From the NCBI GenBank assembly GCA_016934645.1, contig JAFGSL010000054.1, positions 1-8,703 on the forward strand: DNA of 8,703 nucleotides, in the 5' to 3' direction. The DNA is from Anaerolineae bacterium (GTDB taxonomy: Bacteria; Chloroflexota; Anaerolineae; B4-G1; SLSP01). Below the pieces are notes generated by a model. That model saw only the letters and a program-made list of their open reading frames with translations, was not told the origin of the DNA and did not search any database. Made by a program: the position numbers and the translations under genes. Shown here piece by piece: positions 1 through 5,659 of this stretch (positions are counted from its first letter, which is position 1; each line of letters starts with the position of its first letter).

Positions 1-173
1 GTCACGATGACGTAGTCGGGCTGCTCGTCGTTCAACACGGTGAGCAGCATCGACGCAAATCCGTAGGAGGCGTTGGTCAGCTCTCCCGACGAGGTTTGCA
101 TATCGGCCGGCAGCGCGTGGAACGCGCGATACGCCAGCGAATGACCGTCTACCAGGACCAGTTTCCCCGCCAT
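1..173 (-). CDS. polA: DNA polymerase I, N-terminal fragment (5'-3' exonuclease domain start), cut by window edge
   Basis: Only the first 57 codons are in the window; the rest lies beyond the left edge. The protein begins MAGKLVLVDGHSLAYRAFHA and continues with a TSSGELTNASYGFASML segment. This is the hallmark start of the PolA 5'-3' exonuclease (FEN-like) domain. Asp9 of LVDG is the expected metal ligand, Tyr15-Arg16 and Phe18 lie in the conserved helix, and TNASYGF corresponds to the T-x-AVYGF motif. PolA removes RNA primers and fills gaps in replication and repair in the cytoplasm. Whether the polymerase and 3'-5' exonuclease domains are present cannot be seen. The ATG at 171-173 is preceded by a near-perfect Shine-Dalgarno sequence, AAGGAGGG, about 5 nt upstream, which fixes the start. 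The gene follows the CpXC gene after 86 bp on the same strand, so it may share its transcript or have its own unrecognised promoter. Confidence 0.95.
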   Translation of the reverse strand, partial: MAGKLVLVDGHSLAYRAFHALPADMQTSSGELTNASYGFASMLLTVLNDEQPDYVIV

Positions 174-177
174 AGTT

Positions 178-185
178 CCCTCCTT
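178..185 (-). promoter_or_regulatory. Shine-Dalgarno of polA
   Basis: On the minus strand the bases read AAGGAGGG, about 5 nt before the polA ATG. This is close to the full anti-SD complement and decides the start codon. It directly abuts the inner end (186) of the hairpin-forming heptad array. In the minus-strand mRNA the stem would therefore end right where the ribosome binds. Confidence 0.85.
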
Positions 186-255
186 GGTAATCGGTAATTG
201 GTGATCGGGGATTGGGTGCTAATCCCTAATTACCAGTTACCAGTTACTACTTCCT
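186..255. repeat. Heptad-phased intergenic microrepeat array with long imperfect inverted symmetry
   Basis: The gap between the CpXC gene and polA breaks cleanly into ten 7-bp units. From 186 to 220 they follow GGTAATY or degenerate forms (units at 186, 193, 200, 207, 214). From 221 to 255 they follow the reverse-complement type AATTACC/AGTTACC (units at 221, 228, 235, 242, 249). The halves pair around a 7-nt loop at 214-220. Bases 186-213 face 221-248 with 21 Watson-Crick pairs, 5 G-T pairs and 2 C-A mismatches as read on the plus strand. On the minus-strand transcript the same stem has 21 Watson-Crick pairs, 2 wobbles and 5 mismatches. No T-run follows on either strand, so it does not look like a classical intrinsic terminator. 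Function unknown. Similar heptameric tandem repeats are known from cyanobacteria; I believe they also occur in Chloroflexota. Confidence 0.75.
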
Positions 256-259
256 GCTT

Positions 260-1699
260 TTACCGCTTGGCGATGATCAGGCCAGAAGCTGTGCGCGTCT
301 CGTCTTCGGGCGGGGCAGGTGGAGGGGTGGGAGGTTGCGGCGCGGACGGCGATGCTTCGGGTGTCGCCTCAGGTTGCGGCGCGTATTGCTGCGCCAGGGC
401 GCGGATGTGCGCCAGTTGATCCGCCGTCTGTGTTTCGCCTTGTTCACGCGAGTTAGCTTCGATGTTTTCCAGGAACTGGAAAAACTGCGGGTGCAGCATC
501 TGCTGGTTGTTCTTGAGGATGGTGTGCGCTTGTTCGTCGGAGGTTGCCGTCATCAGACGGCGCGCCAGCACGATTTCGGGTGGCATGTTCTCTTCGGTCA
601 CCTGGTTGAGCACAGTAGCGATGCGCTGGAGCGCCTCGACGCTTTGCTTGTCGCCGCGATTGCGTGCTGCCGTCAGCTCCGAGCGCAGAACCAGTGCGAA
701 TGTATCATCCAGTTCAGAGAGGTAGCTGCGCGCCATCTTGAGCGGATCCTCCGTGTTGAGTAGCTTCTCCAGGAGTTGTGCACGCTCGCGGGCGATGTCC
801 TCACTGGCTTCCATAATCATGTCACGGGTTTCCAGGATTTTGCGGCGCAGTTGAGCAAGGCGCGCTTTCTCTTCGGCATCTTCTGCCGCCTCCATCCGGT
901 AAACCAACTGCTGGAAGAAGGAATAATCCATCAGGGCCAGGCCCGACTGCACCAAAACTGCGACCGTTTCCTCGTCCGGAGCCGCGATCAGCGCCTCCAG
1001 AAGGGACGTTTGCGTGGGATCGTCGGCAAACGCGCGCACGACTTCAGTGCGCTTGGTGAGCAGTTGGCCGATGGTGGTGTTTTCGATGAGATAGGTGTAG
1101 CCTTTTTCTACTTTGCTGAAGTCGCCGCCGCTTGCGCCGGACATCGCGATAACCTGCATCGTGTATTGTAACAGGCCGAAGAAGTTCTCGTCGAGCAACG
1201 CCTCGTTTTCCTCTATCAGGGCAGGCCATTCTTCTTCCAACGCGGACAGGAATTTGTCCAGGAATTCGCGCTGTGCTTGACTGCGTTCCATATCCTCGTC
1301 GGTGACGCCTTCTAGTTCCAACACACGCTTGACGATGTTTTCCATAGTGAGGAACGTCTCCGGTTGGAAGAGGTAGCCCCTGCGTTCCTCTTGTGGGATC
1401 GCGTCCATCAATTGACGGGTCAACTGTCCGGCCAGTTTCTGGCGTTCCACTTCACCATTGCCCACGCCAAAGGGCAGGAAAAGCAGCGCGATTTCTTTCT
1501 CCGGGTCGTGGTAGATGAAGGGGATGTTGAGCGCCCCGCCATTCCCGCAGGCCGGGCACATCGCGACGTTGACGGAGCCGCTGAGCATCCGGTTCTTCAC
1601 TTCCGGATTGACGCGCACGTCGAGGATTTGTTCGACCGGCGTTTGAAAGCGCGTCCCGCAGACCGGGCACGCGACGGTGGCATAATATCTTGGTGGCAT
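260..1699 (-). CDS. CpXC-domain zinc-ribbon protein with C-terminal helical repeats
   Basis: The 479-aa protein opens with a treble-clef/zinc-ribbon type domain. It has CPVC at residues 11-14 and CPAC at 48-51, the paired CpXC motifs that define the CpXC family (function not established), and they should bind one zinc. Residues about 130-440 are predicted helical and carry tandem repeats of about 58 aa. The clearest are at roughly 233-290, 309-366 and 378-438, and a weaker copy lies around 150-205. Each has an FF/F-x-x-x-L helix followed by a charged stretch and an A-x-x-L-x-x-I/L-R-type helix. A Pro/Ala/Glu-rich linker (441-466) leads to a short basic tail ending SGLIIAKR. No signal peptide or membrane segment is seen, so it is probably cytoplasmic. 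The ATG at 1697-1699 has AAGGAG 8 nt upstream. It lies 56 bp after the kinase gene and could be the last member of that transcript. A protein-binding or scaffold role is plausible but unproven. Confidence 0.85.
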   Translation of the reverse strand: MPPRYYATVACPVCGTRFQTPVEQILDVRVNPEVKNRMLSGSVNVAMCPACGNGGALNIPFIYHDPEKEIALLFLPFGVGNGEVERQKLAGQLTRQLMDAIPQEERRGYLFQPETFLTMENIVKRVLELEGVTDEDMERSQAQREFLDKFLSALEEEWPALIEENEALLDENFFGLLQYTMQVIAMSGASGGDFSKVEKGYTYLIENTTIGQLLTKRTEVVRAFADDPTQTSLLEALIAAPDEETVAVLVQSGLALMDYSFFQQLVYRMEAAEDAEEKARLAQLRRKILETRDMIMEASEDIARERAQLLEKLLNTEDPLKMARSYLSELDDTFALVLRSELTAARNRGDKQSVEALQRIATVLNQVTEENMPPEIVLARRLMTATSDEQAHTILKNNQQMLHPQFFQFLENIEANSREQGETQTADQLAHIRALAQQYAPQPEATPEASPSAPQPPTPPPAPPEDETRTASGLIIAKR

Positions 1700-1707
1700 A
1701 ACTGTTA

Positions 1708-1713
1708 CTCCTT
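1708..1713 (-). promoter_or_regulatory. Shine-Dalgarno of the CpXC gene
   Basis: AAGGAG on the minus strand, 8 nt before the ATG at 1697-1699. It supports this start. Confidence 0.8.
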
Positions 1714-1716
1714 GTG

Positions 1717-1751
1717 CGAAATTGGGAATTAAAAATCAGAAATGAGAAATG
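1717..1751. repeat. Second heptad-phased microrepeat array
   Basis: The gap between the histidine kinase and the CpXC gene holds five consecutive 7-bp units on the plus strand. They start at 1717 (CGAAATT), 1724 (GGGAATT), 1731 (AAAAATC), 1738 (AGAAATG) and 1745 (AGAAATG, exact copy). The shared pattern is roughly RGRAATN, the same A-A-T core in the same position as the units of the array at 186-255. The run ends five bases short of the complement of the kinase stop codon at 1756-1758. No inverted half is present here, so it does not form a hairpin. Confidence 0.65.
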
Positions 1752-1755
1752 TGTA

Positions 1756-3477
1756 TCACATATCGAGAATGATCGTGTCGTCCAGTGGTGTTTGCGGCGC
1801 GATTTCGACTTCAGCGCCGCGCCATAACGCCAGTCCTGTCTCTCGCGGAAGGGCGACGTAAAACGTTGCGCCTTTTCCGGGGATACTGTCGACCCAACAG
1901 CGTCCGCCGTGCGCCTGCACGATCGCGCGAGTGAGATATAAGCCCAATCCAGTGCCAGAAACGGCGCGTGTCTCCGGGCTTTCGACGCGGTGGAAGCGGG
2001 TAAAAATGCGTTCTTGCTCTTCCAGGGGGATGCCCACGCCTTCATCGCGTACCGAGATAACCACTTCAACTGCCGAAGCTTCACCCTTGATTTCCACCAC
2101 GCCGCCACGCGGTGAATATTTGATGGCGTTGGAAACCAGGTTGTCGAGCACCTGCTCCAGGCGTTGCGGGTCGCCGCTGACGGTGGGGAAATCGTCCGCC
2201 GGTACAAAATCCAGGATGAGCTGGTGGTGTGAGGTTTGTGGGGCGTACCGTTCGATGACGCGGCGGGCGATGAAGCGCAGGTCCACGTCTTCCACATCGC
2301 GGAAGGGCAGCCCTCCAACTTGCAAGCGCGATGCGTCGAGCAGATCATCCACCAGACGCGCCAATCGATCCGATTCCTCGGTGATGGAGGCCAGCATTTC
2401 CTCGACCAGTGCCAGGTTACGGCGCGCTTCTGGCCGGCGCAGCGTCTCGGCGTAGCCTTTGATGATAGAGACCGGGGTCTTGAGTTCGTGCGAGACGACG
2501 GAGATGAATGTGTCTTTGAGAACGTCGGCTTCGCGGAAACGGGTGATGTCACGGACGGTGCAGATGATGTTGATCAGCCGACCGTTGCGCGCCAACAGCG
2601 GTGCGTAGGTGATGCCCACCGAGACCACGCTGCCGTTGCGACGTCGCAGTTCGCCTTCCACGTAAAGTGTACGGCTGGTCGCTGCTGTGCGCCCCGTCCC
2701 CACGCTACTGTCGCGCGATGGCCACCCCTGTTCTATTGCATGGTCAAGCGTCATGTCAGAGTTCTGCCGCGCCCACACGATGACGGCATTGTGCGGCCGT
2801 CCTATGGCTTCCTCGGCAGTCCAGCCGGTGAGTGAGGCCAGTGCGCGGTTGAGGCGTTCGATGCTCAAGTCGGGGCGTAAGACCATGATGCCGTCGCCGC
2901 TGGATTCGAGCAGGGCATCCAGCCGTCCACGCTCGGTGACTGCCGCTTCGTACAACTGCGCGTTGTTCACCGCAATTGCTGCGTAATCGGCGAAACTCTT
3001 GAGGATCTGGCGATCGTCCGGCGAAAAGCTCAGGCTGTGTGAGCGGAAGACGAACAGCACACCGAGGAAATCCTGTCGCGACTCTCCGCCCGCGCGGCTA
3101 TCGGCCGCATCGACTACCATCGGCAGCGCCACGACTTGCCGCAGGAGCAGCCCGGTCTCCTCGGCGATCTGCGCGAGCTTCTCCGACAGATCGGGAATGG
3201 CGAACTCCTCTGCTTTCTCTACGGCAGGCACATCATCAACGAGTGGTTGGAAGGCGTCGACCAGCGCAGGCGGCAGGCCGTAGCTGGCCCAGAACGCGAA
3301 TGCGCCATCGGGGTTGTACAGCGCAACCAGACCCGACTGGCCTTGTAGCATATCCACCGCCGCCTGCAGGATCAGGCGCAGCACCGCACGCACGTTCAGG
3401 CGCGAGATCATTGCCTGCGTGATGCTCAGGAGATAGTCGCGTTGGCGAACACGATAATCTGACAGATTCAGCGTCAT
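1756..3477 (-). CDS. Cytosolic GAF-PAS sensor histidine kinase
   Basis: A 573-aa sensor kinase with no evident membrane segment. In order: a GAF domain (about 15-175), a PAS domain (about 183-312), a HisKA dimerisation/phosphoacceptor domain (about 320-388) and a HATPase_c domain (about 430-545). The H-box FISVVSHELKTP carries the phospho-accepting His330. The N-box EQVLDNLVSNAIKYSP (441-456) contains Asn450, the G1 box is DEGVGIP (478-484) and the G2 box is GTGLGLYLT (508-516), so all catalytic motifs are intact. A short C-terminal tail with acidic residues (about 550-573) follows the ATPase domain. The ATG at 3475-3477 is chosen because it begins 11 bp after the stop of the upstream membrane gene and has AAGGGA 7 nt before it. 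The open frame continues upstream, but only through that gene in another frame. No response regulator is next to it, so the partner must be elsewhere. The ligand of the GAF/PAS domains cannot be told from sequence. Confidence 0.93.
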   Translation of the reverse strand: MTLNLSDYRVRQRDYLLSITQAMISRLNVRAVLRLILQAAVDMLQGQSGLVALYNPDGAFAFWASYGLPPALVDAFQPLVDDVPAVEKAEEFAIPDLSEKLAQIAEETGLLLRQVVALPMVVDAADSRAGGESRQDFLGVLFVFRSHSLSFSPDDRQILKSFADYAAIAVNNAQLYEAAVTERGRLDALLESSGDGIMVLRPDLSIERLNRALASLTGWTAEEAIGRPHNAVIVWARQNSDMTLDHAIEQGWPSRDSSVGTGRTAATSRTLYVEGELRRRNGSVVSVGITYAPLLARNGRLINIICTVRDITRFREADVLKDTFISVVSHELKTPVSIIKGYAETLRRPEARRNLALVEEMLASITEESDRLARLVDDLLDASRLQVGGLPFRDVEDVDLRFIARRVIERYAPQTSHHQLILDFVPADDFPTVSGDPQRLEQVLDNLVSNAIKYSPRGGVVEIKGEASAVEVVISVRDEGVGIPLEEQERIFTRFHRVESPETRAVSGTGLGLYLTRAIVQAHGGRCWVDSIPGKGATFYVALPRETGLALWRGAEVEIAPQTPLDDTIILDM

Positions 3478-3488
3478 TCCACTATCCC

Positions 3489-4988
3489 TTAGAAGAAGGT
3501 AAAACCCTCGGCCATTTGTAAGGCGATTTGGCTGACTGTGCCCGGGAATACGCCAAGCGCCAGCGTCATGCTGATCAATACGATGATCAGAATCAGCACC
3601 ACGAGATCCTCCCGGCTCTCGTTTTGTGTAGAGGGTTCCTGCGCGGCTGCGCGCTCTTGCGCCGCCACACTTAGCGCCGTCGCCTTTGGCCGTGGTGCGA
3701 ACAGCGTGCGCGCGACGCCGATTACACCCATCATCACGCCCGCGCAGCCCATCAGAGCTAACAGAGCCTGAAACAGATTTGTCTCGGCGATAACGCGATA
3801 GAGGCCCCAGTGGGCGGCAAAGTTCAGCGAGAGCGGGAAACCGGCCATGGCGATGCCGCCGACGACAAAGGCGATCGCACGCCAGGGCGCGCGCCATCCG
3901 GCGCCTTCCAGGTTGATGCCGCTACCGGCGCCGTTGTTAGCGGTACTATCATCGCCGCCACTCAGACGCTTTATTCCATCCAGCCCCATCGTCATCAAAC
4001 CCAACGCTAGGGGCCGCGCCATCAACAGCATCACGGTGAGCGCTACGCCTGCTATCTGCCGCGTCCCTAATGCCAGAAACATCGCGCCATTGTCCACTAG
4101 CGTCGCGTATCCAATCAGGCGGCCCAGACGGCGCTGTGCAGCCGCCAGCGACCCGCCGATCATCATCATCAACAGGCCGACCGTGGTGAAGAGTGGGCCA
4201 AACATCGCCTGCTGCCCTAGCCACGCATAGGATTCCAGGTACGCCAATAACATGAACCATACTGCGCCCATATTCACGGTGAAGAGGAACGTCACTACCG
4301 GTGGTGAGCCATCGGTGGCTACCGTCGAAAGCCACGCCTGAAAGGGTACTGCGCCCAGCAAAATGGCAAAAGACAACCCCAGCAGAATTGTTGCGCTTTG
4401 CAGCAATCCCGTATCGTTGGGGAAGATGGCGAAGAGTTCCAGCAGCAACTGGGTAATCATCAGGCCGGGCAACGCCAGGGTGACATAGGCGATGTAACGT
4501 GCGCCGCCTTTGCCGCTTCCCCCACCATAACGCCCGCCGACCGGCTCGTGGAGCGGGAAAACGGCGAGCACAGCCGCGATCTCGATCAATAAGGCTGTGT
4601 AAACCACCTGTTTGAGCATCATCGCCCCGGCCAGCATGGCGACCATCATCAATCCTGTGGGGAAGAAGTTGGAATGGGGCAGTAAGCGCCAGGCGATGAC
4701 GAACAATCCGGCTGCCGTGAAGAAGATGAAGATCAGCGGCAAGCGATCCACCGGCTCGACGGCTAACACACGCCCTAGAATGTAAAAAGGTTGTCCCACG
4801 ATGACGTTGATTGCGCGGCGTGACAACAGGTCGTCGATTAGCGGTGCGGACAGTACCAACAACCCACCGAAGAGCGCTGTGACCGTCGCCAGAAGTGCCA
4901 TGAGCGCCGTCCACCGGCGCAACACATAGAGCACGAAGGACATCGCCATCGGGAGGCCGATCAGAACGACAGGGCCAGGAAGCGTCAT
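3489..4988 (-). CDS. NuoM/NuoN/HyfF-like antiporter-type membrane subunit with altered ion-channel residues
   Basis: A 499-aa, very hydrophobic protein of about 13-14 membrane segments, similar in size to NuoN/NuoM. Landmarks of the complex I / Mrp antiporter-like fold can be followed: IEIAAVL (Glu136, the TM5 glutamate position), GARYIAYVTLALPGL (162-176, cf. the AIKYFLYT segment), AVPFQAWLSTVATDGSPPVV (213-232, cf. the PFHTWLPDAH...PTPVS motif), GRLIGYATLVDNG (289-301, cf. the KRLLAYSSISHMG motif), and GFPLSLNFAAHWGLY (383-397, cf. GIPPxxGFxxK). At the usual lysines I read Leu210 (TM7), Asn239 (TM8) and His393 (TM12); only the TM5 Glu is retained. Two hydrophilic insertions stand out: Gly-rich 150-163 and a Gly/Asn/Asp-rich loop at 343-366. 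The ATG overlaps the upstream stop as ATGA, with GAGGTG just upstream. Known relatives translocate protons or Na+; whether this one does is uncertain. Alignment was by eye. Confidence 0.8.
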   Translation of the reverse strand: MTLPGPVVLIGLPMAMSFVLYVLRRWTALMALLATVTALFGGLLVLSAPLIDDLLSRRAINVIVGQPFYILGRVLAVEPVDRLPLIFIFFTAAGLFVIAWRLLPHSNFFPTGLMMVAMLAGAMMLKQVVYTALLIEIAAVLAVFPLHEPVGGRYGGGSGKGGARYIAYVTLALPGLMITQLLLELFAIFPNDTGLLQSATILLGLSFAILLGAVPFQAWLSTVATDGSPPVVTFLFTVNMGAVWFMLLAYLESYAWLGQQAMFGPLFTTVGLLMMMIGGSLAAAQRRLGRLIGYATLVDNGAMFLALGTRQIAGVALTVMLLMARPLALGLMTMGLDGIKRLSGGDDSTANNGAGSGINLEGAGWRAPWRAIAFVVGGIAMAGFPLSLNFAAHWGLYRVIAETNLFQALLALMGCAGVMMGVIGVARTLFAPRPKATALSVAAQERAAAQEPSTQNESREDLVVLILIIVLISMTLALGVFPGTVSQIALQMAEGFTFF

Positions 4989-5659
4989 TCGGCCACCTCG
5001 ACTGCAGCGAGATAGGAGACCGCCAGCCCGACGAGCAAGTTGACCATCACCAACAGTCCGGTTACCAGCAAGCCGGGGTCCTGCGCGGAGTAAAAGATGT
5101 CCAGCGCTGCCAGCAGGTTGAGGACGCCCACACCCACGATCATCACATCATCTTCCTCCGTACCGATGAATAGCACTGCCAGGATAATCAGGATGAAGCA
5201 AGCCAGCGCCAGATCTGCCGAGATAAACGGCAGAGGATACTTCTCCGCAGCCAAATACGCCACCACCGTCATCGCGATCAGCGAGAGGATGCGGAAGGGG
5301 AGGTTCGACGCCCAACGGAAAGGTCGCCGGCTGTCTATCTGCGCGCCGCCATCCGGCATCTCGCTCTGTTTCCTCGCTTGCTCACGGGCGATTGCGTTGG
5401 CGCGGACACGTGCGCTGATCAAAAATGCGCCGCAAATCAGCCACCCAACCAGAATCTTCAAGAGCGCCATCTCCGGGCGCGTGTCGAAAATCTGGGCGAA
5501 AAGGATGCCGACGAAGAAGTATTGCGCGATCAAAATCAGGAAACGGATGCGCCATACGTTGATCAAATAGATGCCTGCGCCGGCCATAAAAATCGCCCAA
5601 GCCGCTGGGGCCGATATCGATGCGGAAACCTGGTCTAGCCAGGCATTGAAAGGATTCAT
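4985..5659 (-). CDS. HyfE/NuoK-like small polytopic membrane protein
   Basis: A 224-aa protein with six or seven membrane segments (about 19-37, 39-56, 66-83, 122-138, 146-166, 172-190, 196-218) and one basic cytoplasmic-type loop at 84-118. Length, segment pattern and position between two antiporter-like genes match HyfE, the NuoK/J-like subunit of hydrogenase-4-type complexes. Two stretches resemble HyfE by eye: RIRFLILIAQYFF (38-50) into PEMALLKILVGWLICGAFLI (62-81), and the last two segments. Where HyfE has membrane Glu and Asp in the last two segments, this protein appears to have Asn181 and Asn207. The ATG at 5657-5659 overlaps the upstream stop (ATGA), and its own stop overlaps the next ATG the same way, implying translational coupling and matched amounts. 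The frame is open further upstream, but that stretch would overlap the previous gene and is rejected. It could also be an unrelated membrane protein; the HyfE assignment rests on topology and context. Confidence 0.6.
   Translation of the reverse strand: MNPFNAWLDQVSASISAPAAWAIFMAGAGIYLINVWRIRFLILIAQYFFVGILFAQIFDTRPEMALLKILVGWLICGAFLISARVRANAIAREQARKQSEMPDGGAQIDSRRPFRWASNLPFRILSLIAMTVVAYLAAEKYPLPFISADLALACFILIILAVLFIGTEEDDVMIVGVGVLNLLAALDIFYSAQDPGLLVTGLLVMVNLLVGLAVSYLAAVEVAE

Noticed and set aside
186..255. The intergenic hairpin as a Rho-independent terminator of the CpXC transcript.
   Set aside because: No T-run follows the stem on either strand, and the stem is AT/GC mixed with several mismatches in the minus-strand RNA.
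198..2986. Several plus-strand open frames across the CpXC and kinase genes (for example 335-763, 776-1171, 2236-2835).
   Set aside because: They are antisense shadows with Arg/Cys/Ser-rich composition and no recognisable domain, while the minus-strand frames carry clear motifs.
3478..3897. An upstream extension of the histidine kinase by 140 codons to a start at 3897.
   Set aside because: The stretch overlaps the 3' end of the 499-aa membrane gene in another frame and encodes an Arg-rich, domain-free sequence. The internal ATG at 3477 has a ribosome site and sits 11 bp after that gene.
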